64,000 bases of DNA, taken from assembly GCA_021730285.1 (NCBI GenBank), contig CP082962.1:3162001-3226000 (forward strand). The letters run 5' to 3'. Shown in pieces: positions 8,307 through 16,244 of this stretch. The notes under the pieces are model-generated. The model worked only from the letters and a program-made list of their open reading frames with translations, was not told the DNA's origin and searched no databases. The stretch's first letter is position 1; every line of letters begins with the position of its first letter. Source of the DNA: Desulfovibrio sp. JY (lineage in GTDB: Bacteria > Desulfobacterota > Desulfovibrionia > Desulfovibrionales > Desulfovibrionaceae). Position numbers and translations under genes: made by a program.

Positions 8307-9242
8307 CTACGCCAGTTCGCCGAATGTCGCGGCGTAGCGGGCGCGGAATGCGTCCCAGGTGAAGTGGTGTTCCTGGGTGCCGTGTTTTTCCACGGCGTAG
8401 GCGGCGGAGACCGATCCGATTTTTGCGGCGTCCACCGGGGATTTGCCCAGGCACAGGCCTTTGATGAATCCGGCCCGGAAGGCATCGCCCGCGCCGGTCG
8501 GGTCCTGGACATCGGCGACAGGGCAGGGGGCGATGTGGTCTTCCTGCGCGCCCTGGCGGATGGTGGAGCCGTTTTCGCCGAGGGTGGTGATGACGGTCTT
8601 GGCCCGGCCGACGATTTCGGCCAGGGTGAGTTTGGTGGTATTTTCGATCAGTTGCAGCTCGTAGTCGTTGCTGACAAGGTAGTCGGCGCCGGTGAGCATC
8701 TCGGTGAGTTGTTCCCCGGACAGGGCGGTGATGTTCTGGCCGGGGTCGACGATGACGGGGATGCCCTTGGCTTTGCAGATGCGGGGATATTCCTGCATGT
8801 CGTCCAGGTTGCCGGGGGCGGCGATGGCGATGGTGTCGGCCGGGTCGCACTCGGCCACGGGATACTGGGCGCCGTGTTTCATGGCGCCGGGGTTGAAGCC
8901 CGTGATCTGGTTGTCGGAACGGTCGGTGGTGATGTAGGCCCCGGCGGTGAACTCGCTGCCGATGCGGCGGATGCCTTGCAGGGAGAGGCCGCAGTGGCGC
9001 AGCCAGGCTTCGTAGGCGGCGAAGTCCTTGCCGGCGGCGGCTACGATGGTCGGGTCCTCGCCGAGGAGCTTCAGGCAATAGGCGATGTTGCCGGCTGTGC
9101 CGCCGAATTTTTCCTCCAGCCCGTCGACCAGGAAGCAAACGTTGAGAATATGGATTTTGTCGGGCAGGATATGGTCGGCGAAGCTGCCGGGAAAGCTCAT
9201 GATGCGGTCATAGGCCAGGGAGCCCGAGACGAGGATGCGCAT
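8307..9242 (-). CDS. PfkB-family carbohydrate/nucleoside kinase (adenosine-kinase-like)
   Basis: A 311-residue ribokinase-like sugar or nucleoside kinase. The C-terminal signature DPTGAGDAFRAGFIKGL carries the catalytic aspartate and anion hole; the N-terminal GG segment (EKFGGTAGNIAYCLKLLG) matches the substrate-binding motif. The overall pattern is nearest to adenosine-kinase-type members of the PfkB family, but substrate cannot be fixed by eye. AAAGGAG precedes the ATG. It lies 18 bases after cutA and is followed by the long structured element at 8072-8280. Confidence 0.85.
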   Translation of the reverse strand: MRILVSGSLAYDRIMSFPGSFADHILPDKIHILNVCFLVDGLEEKFGGTAGNIAYCLKLLGEDPTIVAAAGKDFAAYEAWLRHCGLSLQGIRRIGSEFTAGAYITTDRSDNQITGFNPGAMKHGAQYPVAECDPADTIAIAAPGNLDDMQEYPRICKAKGIPVIVDPGQNITALSGEQLTEMLTGADYLVSNDYELQLIENTTKLTLAEIVGRAKTVITTLGENGSTIRQGAQEDHIAPCPVADVQDPTGAGDAFRAGFIKGLCLGKSPVDAAKIGSVSAAYAVEKHGTQEHHFTWDAFRARYAATFGELA

Positions 9243-9260
9243 GGGCGGGGTTCTCCTTTA

Positions 9261-9584
9261 TTATGCGATTGGGGCGGTTTCGTCGTCGATCCAGCGCAGA
9301 AATTCCGGCAGCCCGGAGACAATGGGCACCACCACCGCGCAGGGGACCTCGTAGTCGTGCAGTTCCTTGACCCGGGCGGTGAGCGCGTCGGCCAGCTCCA
9401 GGCGGGTTTTGGCGATGAGCACGGTTTCCTCGGCGGTCTCGATGGCGCCCTTCCAGCGGTAGATCGAGCTCATGCCCGGCAGGATGTTGGCGCAGGCGGC
9501 AAGGCGCTCGGTGACCAGGGCGCGTCCGATGGCTGCGGCGGCCTCGGGCGACGGGGCGGTGATGTAGACCATGGCGGCGGACAT
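9261..9584 (-). CDS. cutA: CutA1 divalent-cation tolerance protein
   Basis: A 107-residue CutA, a small trimeric ferredoxin-like-fold protein linked to copper/divalent-metal tolerance. It shows the expected pattern VYITAPSPEAAAAIGRALVTERLAAC-N, then YRWKGAIE and the late YEVPCAVVVPI. GGAGG lies four bases upstream of the ATG. It is the first gene of a two-gene run with the PfkB kinase and is divergent from the DNA glycosylase gene across a 173-base gap. Confidence 0.93.
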   Translation of the reverse strand: MSAAMVYITAPSPEAAAAIGRALVTERLAACANILPGMSSIYRWKGAIETAEETVLIAKTRLELADALTARVKELHDYEVPCAVVVPIVSGLPEFLRWIDDETAPIA

Positions 9585-9757
9585 GGCATCCTCCAGGCCG
9601 GCTGGCGGCGTTACGACATTCGGGCTGATGGCTTACACGAGGGTTATGGCGTTTGCAAAGCCGCCGACAGTGGACCGGAGGCGGATGCGGCGAACATGGA
9701 GATTGCGGCATTGACGGGAGGGCGACGCGTGGGCACGGAAACCGGCCGGTTTGCGGT

Positions 9758-10408
9758 ATGAAGCGGCGGGAACTTTTTTTGGCCATGCACCGGGCCATGC
9801 TCGATGCCCTTGGTCAAAGCGGCTGGTGGCCGGCGGATTCGGCCTTCGAGATGGCGGTGGGTGCGATTTTGACCCAGAACACCAACTGGGCCAACGTGGT
9901 GCGCGCCATCGACACTCTGAAAACCGCGGGCCGGTTTTCGGCCGAGGCGCTCTACGCCCTGCCGGCGGACGAGCTGGCGGAGCTGATCAAGCCGGCGGGC
10001 TATTTCCGGGTCAAGGCGGCCCGGCTGCGAAACCTTCTGGCACTTATCGTGCAAGAACTTGGCGGCGACATCACGACCCTGGCCGAGAGAGGGCTCGATG
10101 CGGCCCGGGAGCGGTTGCTTGCGGTCAAGGGCGTGGGGCCGGAGACGGCGGACAGCATTCTGCTCTACGGTCTTTCGCTGCCGAGCTTCGTTGTCGACAC
10201 CTACACGGCGCGCATCTGCAACCGGCACGCCCTGGCCCCGGAAGACGCGGGATACGAGGAATTGCGGGAACTGTTCATGGACGCCTTGCCCGAGGATACG
10301 GCCTTGTACAATGAATTCCACGCCCTGCTCGTGCGTGTGGGCAACGGCTGGTGCCGGCCGCGCGCGCCGCGTTGCGATACTTGCCCGCTGGGAGCGTTTC
10401 TGCCATGA
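9758..10408 (+). CDS. HhH-GPD DNA glycosylase, MagIII-like
   Basis: A 216-residue base-excision repair enzyme of the endonuclease III superfamily. The helix-hairpin-helix reads LLAVKGVGPETADSILLYG, followed by the catalytic aspartate in VVDTYTARI. The lysine that gives endonuclease III its lyase activity (GVGRKTA) is replaced by glutamate (GVGPETA), the pattern of MagIII-type monofunctional glycosylases that remove alkylated adenine. At the C-terminus only three of the four iron-sulfur cysteines remain (WC...RC..C), so a normal cluster is doubtful. The stop overlaps the next ATG by four bases, suggesting coupled translation with the envC-like gene. Confidence 0.8.
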   Translation: MKRRELFLAMHRAMLDALGQSGWWPADSAFEMAVGAILTQNTNWANVVRAIDTLKTAGRFSAEALYALPADELAELIKPAGYFRVKAARLRNLLALIVQELGGDITTLAERGLDAARERLLAVKGVGPETADSILLYGLSLPSFVVDTYTARICNRHALAPEDAGYEELRELFMDALPEDTALYNEFHALLVRVGNGWCRPRAPRCDTCPLGAFLP

Positions 10409-11217
10409 GGCTGTGGACACTTCTGGTTGCCGTCGTCATCTTTTTGACGACAACCGGATGGGCCGTGGCCCGGGAGTCGACCCGGTCCCATGCCGTCCGG
10501 CCCGCTGGCGCCCGTGACGATGCGGCCCGGGAGGCGGCCAACAGGCGTCAGGCCGCGCTCCTGGCCGCGCTGTGGCCCGGCCGGGTGGCCGTTTTGACCG
10601 GGGAACCCGGTGCCGGCGGGGATTGGGCCGAGGCGGACCGGCTCTATGTATGGATGCGGACGCTTTTCCGGGATGCGGGACTGCCCGGCGCGGCGGCGGC
10701 CCCGGCTTTTTTGCCGCCGGAACTCCTTGCACCGCCGAAGACGTCCGTTCCATCGCCGTCGGCGCGGGCCAAGAGCCTTGCCCCGGTCGATGCGCTGTCG
10801 GAGAACCCTGAGGACGTCCCGGACGTGTTCGCGCCGCCGGAGGGGGGACTTTCCTGGCCGGCGACCGGCCGGGTGGCCGCCGCCTTCGCTCCGGCGGAGA
10901 ATCCGCCACGCCAGGGGCTGGTGTTGGCCGTGCCCGAAGGCACGCCCGTCAAAGCCGCCGCCGCCGGCCGGGTCGTTTTTATCGGAGCGCTCATGGGCCT
11001 TGGCCGGGTGCTTATTTTGTCCCATGGCGGGCGCCGCCACACGGTCTACGCCTGTCTGGAGCGTCTCGATGCGGCCGAGGGGGACATGCTCGCCCAGGGA
11101 ACGGTTCTCGGGCAGGCGGGATATTGCGGCCCCATTCGCAAACCAGGCGTCTATTTCGAATTGCGTTTTCGTGAAAAAGCTCTTAATCCGGCGGAGTGGC
11201 TCGCCGTGAGGCGATAG
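10405..11217 (+). CDS. EnvC-like protein with degenerate LytM/M23 domain
   Basis: A 270-residue exported protein with a signal peptide (residues about 1-21), a proline/alanine-rich linker and a C-terminal LytM (M23-like) domain from about residue 150. Zinc-binding residues are missing: RQGLVLAVP replaces the HxGxD segment, VYACL replaces the usual YAHL, and YFELR replaces the HxH segment, as in EnvC. EnvC-type proteins do not cut cell wall but activate amidases at division. The coiled coil usual in EnvC is short or absent. ctpA and a YibQ-like gene follow, a neighbourhood often seen for envC. Confidence 0.78.
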   Translation: MRLWTLLVAVVIFLTTTGWAVARESTRSHAVRPAGARDDAAREAANRRQAALLAALWPGRVAVLTGEPGAGGDWAEADRLYVWMRTLFRDAGLPGAAAAPAFLPPELLAPPKTSVPSPSARAKSLAPVDALSENPEDVPDVFAPPEGGLSWPATGRVAAAFAPAENPPRQGLVLAVPEGTPVKAAAAGRVVFIGALMGLGRVLILSHGGRRHTVYACLERLDAAEGDMLAQGTVLGQAGYCGPIRKPGVYFELRFREKALNPAEWLAVRR

Positions 11218-11296
11218 GGTCTTTTCGGACGAGAGCGAGGGAAACGGCTGCGCGGGAAATTAAGGGCGCGGCCTGTCATGTTCCGTGGAGGAAGGT

Positions 11297-12583
11297 ATGC
11301 GTCTTTTGACCAAGGTGTCCTGTTCCCTGATCGTCTGCCTGGCCGTCGGCTCCGTTGCCCTGGCCGCCAAGAACGACGAAGACCGCTTTGCCCCGCTCAA
11401 GCGCTTCAGCCAGGTCATGGACCTGGTGGAGAACCATTACGTCAAGCCCGTCACCCGAAACGAACTCATCGACGGGGCCATCGTCGGCATGCTCCAGCAG
11501 CTCGATCCGCACTCCAGCTTCCTGTCCAAGGAAGAATTCAAGGAGATGCAGGTCAGCACTTCGGGCGAATTCGGTGGTATCGGCATCGAGATCAGCATGG
11601 AGAACGGCCGGCTGACCGTCATCTCGCCCATCGACGACACTCCGGCTGATAAAGCCGGCCTCAAGGCCGGTGACGTGATCCTGGAGATCGACGGACAGCC
11701 GACCCAGGACATGACCCTGATCGACGCGGTGCAAAAGATCCGCGGCCCCAAGGGCAAGCCCGTGTCCCTGACCGTCATCCACAAGGACCAGCAAAAGCCC
11801 TTCAAGGTCAGTGTGGTGCGCGACACCATTCCGATCATCAGCGTGAAGAGCAATGAGGTGGAACCCGGCTACCTCTATATCCGTCTCAGCCGCTTCAACG
11901 AAAATACCACCAACGAGCTCAATCAGGCCCTGGTCGATTATAAAAAGGGCGGGAAGCAGCTCAAGGGCGTCATCCTCGATCTGCGCAACAACCCCGGCGG
12001 GCTGTTGGAACAGGCCGTCAACGTCGCGGACGTCTTTTTGCCCTCGGGCCAGATCGTGTCCATCAAGGGCAAGAACGCGGACCAGGAAAAGGTGTTCAGC
12101 GCCAAGGGCGACGGCGCAGATCAGACCTCGCCGCTGGTGGTGCTCATCAACGCCGGCTCAGCCTCGGCCTCGGAAATCGTGGCCGGTGCGCTCAAGGACC
12201 ACAAGCGTGCCTTGCTCGTTGGGGAAAAGACCTTCGGCAAGGGCTCGGTGCAGACCGTCATCCCGCTCTCCGACGGCTCGGGCATCAAGCTGACCACGGC
12301 CTTGTACTACACGCCCAACGGCCGTTCCATCCAGGCCGAGGGCATCGAACCCGACTTCATGGTGCCGCTCCAGGACAATGGCTCGGACGGCGACAAGCTG
12401 GCCGCCAACCACCAGTTCCGGGAGCGCGACCTGTCCCGGCACCTGGAAAACAAGCGCAAGAAAAAGGCCGGGACCTCCGACGATCCCAAGCAGAAGCTGC
12501 TCGAGCAACTTGCCCGGGACAATCAGCTCAAACTCGCTTTGGAACTGGTGAAGTATTTCCCGATCAAGACCTACACGCCCTAG
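11297..12583 (+). CDS. ctpA: carboxyl-terminal processing protease CtpA (S41)
   Basis: A 428-residue exported serine protease. A signal peptide occupies residues 1-24; a PDZ domain lies about 80-170 (GEFGGIGIEI...KAGDVILEIDG); the S41 protease core follows, with the catalytic serine in AGSASASE (286-293) and the catalytic lysine K315 in TFGKGSVQ. Such enzymes trim C-termini of periplasmic proteins and, in several bacteria, control cell-wall hydrolases. The ATG at 11297 directly follows GGAGGAAGG, making it preferable to the GTG at 11285. It sits between envC-like and yibQ-like genes. Confidence 0.93.
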   Translation: MRLLTKVSCSLIVCLAVGSVALAAKNDEDRFAPLKRFSQVMDLVENHYVKPVTRNELIDGAIVGMLQQLDPHSSFLSKEEFKEMQVSTSGEFGGIGIEISMENGRLTVISPIDDTPADKAGLKAGDVILEIDGQPTQDMTLIDAVQKIRGPKGKPVSLTVIHKDQQKPFKVSVVRDTIPIISVKSNEVEPGYLYIRLSRFNENTTNELNQALVDYKKGGKQLKGVILDLRNNPGGLLEQAVNVADVFLPSGQIVSIKGKNADQEKVFSAKGDGADQTSPLVVLINAGSASASEIVAGALKDHKRALLVGEKTFGKGSVQTVIPLSDGSGIKLTTALYYTPNGRSIQAEGIEPDFMVPLQDNGSDGDKLAANHQFRERDLSRHLENKRKKKAGTSDDPKQKLLEQLARDNQLKLALELVKYFPIKTYTP

Positions 12584-12608
12584 CACGCGCAAGCAGAAAT
12601 CGGCTTCC

Positions 12609-13745
12609 ATGAAACCCGCCAAGGGGCCGGGGAAAGCTCCGGCGCGCTCCAAGGCCGGGGGGAAACGAAAAGTCGTTCTCCCCGGCCGACCTTATCTCGC
12701 GGTCATTGCCGGGCTGGTCCTGGCCGTGTCCCTGGGCGTGCTGGCCATGCTGCTTTTCGGGCCATTCCCGCCGCTGCCGGCGGACCATGCCGTTCGGAGA
12801 GCCAAGGTCGGACACGTCCGCCAGCCCGCGACTGCCGCCGCTGCCGTAACGCAGCGCCAGCCGTCCAAGCCCGTCCGGGAGCAGGCCGTGGCCCATGCCG
12901 CCCGCCCGGCCGCGTTGCCTTTCGAGGAACATCTGCCCGGTACGGACGCGTCTCCCGACGGTTCGCAGATGCGGGCCAAGGTCGAACCGGCCGCTCCGGC
13001 CACATCGGCAACGCCCCTGACGCCTCCGGCCACCGGGCCCACGACGCCATCTCCTGCCACGCCCGAGGAAACCGCCAAGGGGCCGCGCATGGTGGTGGTC
13101 ATCGACGACATCGGCGACAATCCGGCCATGGCCAGAAAAATCATGGAACTGCCGTTCCCCGTGACCCTGGCCATCCTGCCCGACCGACCGCACACCCGTT
13201 CCCTGGCGGCCGAGATCACCGCCCACGGCAACGAAACCATCCTGCACCAGCCCATGCAGCCGATCTCCTACCCCCGGGTCAATCCCGGCCCGGGAGCGCT
13301 TTTCACAGACATGGACACCCGGCGCATCCAGGACACCGTGTCCGAAAACATCGCCCAGCTGCCGCATATCGTCGGCATCAACAACCATATGGGCTCGGCC
13401 TTCACCAGCGATCAGGCCGGCATGGACGCCGTCATGCCCGTGCTCAAGGCCCATGGCCTCTTTTTCATGGACTCCGTCACCTCGCCCACCAGCGCCGCCG
13501 CCGCCGCCGCCCGCAAAGCCGGCGTGCACTACTACCGGCGGGCCGTCTTCCTCGATAACGTCCGCAATGTCCGCACCATCCTCGGCCAACTCAAAACCGC
13601 CGAGCGCCACGCCCTCAAACACGGCCACGCCATAGCCATCGGCCACCCCTACAACGAAACCTACGAAGCCTTGCTCCTCTGGGCCAAGGAACGCGATCCC
13701 CACGTCACCCTTGTTACGTTGACCGAACTCGGCCCCGAGTTTTAG
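12609..13745 (+). CDS. divergent polysaccharide deacetylase (YibQ family)
   Basis: A 378-residue protein with a cytoplasmic basic N-terminus, one membrane segment (about 30-55), a long proline/alanine-rich linker (about 65-155), and a C-terminal YibQ-type domain beginning at GPRMVVVIDDIGDN. Family motifs include LPFPVTLAILPDRPHT, the ETILHQPMQP segment and GINNHMGSAFT. The fold is related to polysaccharide deacetylases, so a role in modifying envelope glycans is possible, but activity is unproven. It follows ctpA by 25 bases and ends just before a 3' hairpin element. Confidence 0.85.
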   Translation: MKPAKGPGKAPARSKAGGKRKVVLPGRPYLAVIAGLVLAVSLGVLAMLLFGPFPPLPADHAVRRAKVGHVRQPATAAAAVTQRQPSKPVREQAVAHAARPAALPFEEHLPGTDASPDGSQMRAKVEPAAPATSATPLTPPATGPTTPSPATPEETAKGPRMVVVIDDIGDNPAMARKIMELPFPVTLAILPDRPHTRSLAAEITAHGNETILHQPMQPISYPRVNPGPGALFTDMDTRRIQDTVSENIAQLPHIVGINNHMGSAFTSDQAGMDAVMPVLKAHGLFFMDSVTSPTSAAAAAARKAGVHYYRRAVFLDNVRNVRTILGQLKTAERHALKHGHAIAIGHPYNETYEALLLWAKERDPHVTLVTLTELGPEF

Positions 13746-13756
13746 GCGGCATGCGG

Positions 13757-13830
13757 CCTCCGGCGGCCAGGGAGGCTCTGCCTCCCCTGGACCCCACCGC
13801 CGGGGGACTTGATGTCCCCCGGACCCCCTT
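13757..13830 (+). repeat. 3'-end hairpin element after the yibQ-like gene
   Basis: It begins 11 bases after the stop codon with CCTCCGGCGGCCAGG, then a stem with core GGGAGGC-TCT-GCCTCCC, then GGACCCCACCGCCGGGGG, a second hairpin (GGGGGACTTGATGTCCCCC) and GGACCCCC. The copy at 45000-45075 has the same order of parts. Confidence 0.75.
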
Positions 13831-13888
13831 TTACCGGGTTGGGATGGTGGGTGGCGGTGAAGTCGGGGGAGGACGGGACGAGGGATGT

Positions 13889-13959
13889 TTGTCGCCGCAA
13901 TCGGCCCGGCGGCACGAGGGGCTTTCGCCCCTCGACGCCGGACGCGATTGCGGCAACAA
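13889..13959. repeat. 71-base composite inverted repeat
   Basis: Outer arms 13889-13903 and 13945-13959 pair at 14 of 15 positions. Inside are CCGGCG (13906-13911) with CGCCGG (13936-13941), and CGAGGGG (13915-13921) with CCCCTCG (13928-13934). It sits in the 501-base gap between the converging yibQ-like and acyltransferase genes, between two hairpin elements. No protein-coding signal is evident. Confidence 0.7.
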
Positions 13960-14011
13960 CCGCGCCAGCGGCGAAGCGCCGCATTTTAAGAAGAAGATAG
14001 TTCTCCGAATG

Positions 14012-14222
14012 TCGCCCCCTTGGGGCGACCGGCGTGGTGGAGGCGGAATTTGCTTGGGACGAGCCTGCCGCGAAGCGGCGGCATCGTCCCGACAAATTCC
14101 GCCTCCATCTTCCCCCAACCGCCTGACCGTTTCTCCGTCAAAGTCCCGCCCAGCCAAAGCCGAGAAGGGGGGCCCGGGGGGCCCATGGCCTCCCGGCGGG
14201 GGGGCGGGGGCAGAGCCCCCGC
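14012..14222 (-). repeat. long structured 3' element, copy 2
   Basis: About 211 bases, ending 24 bases after the stop of the minus-strand acyltransferase gene. Same order of stems as copy 1: TCGCCCC/GGGGCGA, long stem 14039-14052 with 14093-14106, inner GGGACGA/TCGTCCC, apical GCCGC-GAA-GCGGC, and a terminal GCGGGGGC-AGA-GCCCCCGC hairpin. Differences from copy 1 fall as matching pairs in opposite arms, which supports a conserved fold. Confidence 0.8.
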
Positions 14223-14246
14223 TGTCTCCTCTCCTCTCCGCTCCGT

Positions 14247-15347
14247 CTACCCCCTGCCGCGGCCGCGTGCTTCGAAGGCGGCCACGAGCTTGTCCTGGTA
14301 GCGGGCCAGGATGGCGGCCAGGGGCAGGCTTATGGCGGCGAGCAGGCACAGGGCGACAAAGGGGCGCATGTGGGGGCGCAGGAGGTCCGCGCCGTAGCCG
14401 AGGATGGGCTGGTGGAGCAGGTAGAAGCTGTAGGAGGCGGCGGCCGCGGCGGCGATGCGGGGCTTGGCGCCGAGTCGGGCCATGGCGGGCCAGGCGAAGA
14501 GCGAGCCGGCCACGCCGATGCAGGCGGCGACGAGGAGGATATGGGCAAGGGGTATGGGTAGGGCGGTTTTGAAGAGGATGGCCAGGGGCAGGCAGAAGTA
14601 GGCCAGTGCGGCGAATCCCATGCGCCAGGAGGCGGGGACGCCGGTGGGGTCGTCGCCGGAGAGGAGCGCGGCCCGGGGCTTCCAGGCCAGGGCGAAGGCC
14701 ATGCCCAGGGCGAATTCCGGCAGGCGGTAGGGCAGGTTGAAGTAGAGCATGTAGTCGAGCAGGGCGGCGGTGCCGCTTATTTTGGCCAGAAGGGACAGCA
14801 GCAGCCACAGGCCCCAGCCGAAGGCCAGGCAGGAGATGAGGGCGCGTTTGGTGCCGAGCTTGCGGAAAAGGCGCAGCAGCAAGGGGTAGGTCAGGTAGAA
14901 CTGGGCGAGCAGCCCCATCCACCATAGGGCGGGCTCCAGGCAGAAGAAGCGGGCCGGGTCGAAGGTCTGGGCGAAGATGATTTTTTCGCCCACGCAGGCG
15001 GCCAGGGCGGCGAAGGGCATGGTCCCGGCGACAAGGGCGACGAGGCTCCACAGGGCCAGGGACAGGTAGTATTGGGGCACGATGCGGCCGAAGCGGCGCA
15101 GGAAGAAGTCGCGATAGCGCATGGGCGGCTTGCCGCCGGGATCGGCGTGGGGCAGGGTGAGGACGAAACCGGTGATGGCGTTGAAGACCACGACGCCGAG
15201 GTAACCCTGGCTCAGGACGTCGCCGAGGATGGGGCCGAAGGGGTTTTGGGCGCCTGCGTCGGGCAGCACGGTCCACAGGTGGTAGAAGAAGATGCCGGCC
15301 ATGGCCAGGACCCGGATGCTTTCGATCTGGGTGACGCGCCGCTGCAT
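14247..15347 (-). CDS. acyltransferase family 3 membrane protein
   Basis: A 366-residue integral membrane protein of the acyltransferase-3 family (OafA/NodX-like), which adds acetyl or other acyl groups to surface glycans or lipids. Typical features are the N-terminal IESIRVLAMAGIFFYHLW with the family's histidine after the first hydrophobic stretch, DFFLRRFGRIVPQYYLSL soon after, and about ten membrane segments. AAAGGAG lies six bases before the ATG at 15347. It is divergent from the MBL-fold gene and faces the yibQ-like gene across a repeat-filled gap. The acceptor substrate is unknown. Confidence 0.85.
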   Translation of the reverse strand: MQRRVTQIESIRVLAMAGIFFYHLWTVLPDAGAQNPFGPILGDVLSQGYLGVVVFNAITGFVLTLPHADPGGKPPMRYRDFFLRRFGRIVPQYYLSLALWSLVALVAGTMPFAALAACVGEKIIFAQTFDPARFFCLEPALWWMGLLAQFYLTYPLLLRLFRKLGTKRALISCLAFGWGLWLLLSLLAKISGTAALLDYMLYFNLPYRLPEFALGMAFALAWKPRAALLSGDDPTGVPASWRMGFAALAYFCLPLAILFKTALPIPLAHILLVAACIGVAGSLFAWPAMARLGAKPRIAAAAAASYSFYLLHQPILGYGADLLRPHMRPFVALCLLAAISLPLAAILARYQDKLVAAFEARGRGRG

Positions 15348-15449
15348 GGGAGCTCCTTTCGTGGTCATGGTTATGCGTGGCGGGCAAAAGGGGTAGCCAA
15401 GTCGGGAACTTGGCGGAAATGCGGCCTTTTCGCAAGAGAGGAGTCGGGG

Positions 15450-16244
15450 ATGCGGGTGACGTTTGTCGGTGTGGGCGAGGCTTTCGACGAGCGGTTTCCC
15501 AACACGAGCCTGTTGGTGGAAGGCGCGGGCGCGGATGGGCCGCGCACGGTCCTTCTGGATTGCGGTTTCACGGCGGCGGCCGCGTTTTTCGGTTGCGGGG
15601 CGTTGCCGGCGGCGCTTCGGGAGCGGGGCCCGGACGCGATCTGGATCTCCCATTTCCATGGCGACCATTATTTCGGCCTGCCGTATGCGTTGACGCGCTG
15701 GCACGAGCAGGGGCGTCGCGAACCGCTCGCGGTCTATGGCGGCGAGGGGATGGCGGAAAAGCTCGCGGCCCTGGTGGACATGGCTTATCCGAATGTGCGG
15801 GGAAAGCTCACGTATCCGTTGCAGGCCGTGGCCGTATCCGACGGCGAGGCGTTTTCACTGGCCGGTATCCCGGCCCGGGCGGCGCTGACCGGGCATGGCG
15901 CGCCGTGTCTGGCCTTGCGCTTGGAAACGGTGGACGGCGGGCTCTATTACAGCGGCGACGGCGCGCCGACCGAGGCGTGTGGGGAATTGGCCCGTGGCTG
16001 CGGGCTTGTCGTGCAGGAGGCGTATGGCATCGCGGCCGGCATTCCCGGTCACGGCTCCGTCGCGCAGGCGATCGAACTGGCGCGTGAGGCCGGGGCCGGG
16101 GCGTTGGCCGTTGTCCATGTGCGCCGGGAAGTGCGCCGGGACCAAAGCGAGGCTATCCGGCGGATGCTCGGGGAGTGCGACATGAGGGCAATGATGCCCG
16201 AGCCCGGGGACGTCCTGCCGGGTGGTCAGCGCGAGGCGCTGTAA
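15450..16244 (+). CDS. MBL-fold metallohydrolase (RNase Z-like)
   Basis: A 264-residue metallo-beta-lactamase-fold hydrolase. The metal-binding HxHxDH motif is SHFHGDHYFG; a later aspartate is in YYSGDGAPT, and the final histidines occur in IPGHGSV and AVVHVRRE. The N-terminus MRVTFVGVGEAFDERFPNTS resembles RNase Z/arylsulfatase-type members, which act on RNA ends or sulfate and phosphate esters; substrate is not predictable here. GAGAGGAG precedes the ATG. Its last 19 bases overlap the 3' end of the convergent L,D-transpeptidase gene. Confidence 0.82.
   Translation: MRVTFVGVGEAFDERFPNTSLLVEGAGADGPRTVLLDCGFTAAAAFFGCGALPAALRERGPDAIWISHFHGDHYFGLPYALTRWHEQGRREPLAVYGGEGMAEKLAALVDMAYPNVRGKLTYPLQAVAVSDGEAFSLAGIPARAALTGHGAPCLALRLETVDGGLYYSGDGAPTEACGELARGCGLVVQEAYGIAAGIPGHGSVAQAIELAREAGAGALAVVHVRREVRRDQSEAIRRMLGECDMRAMMPEPGDVLPGGQREAL

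Noticed and set aside
13831-15435. 534-codon minus-strand frame over the acyltransferase and repeats
   Set aside because: Arg/Pro-rich out-of-frame translation that includes the structured repeat.
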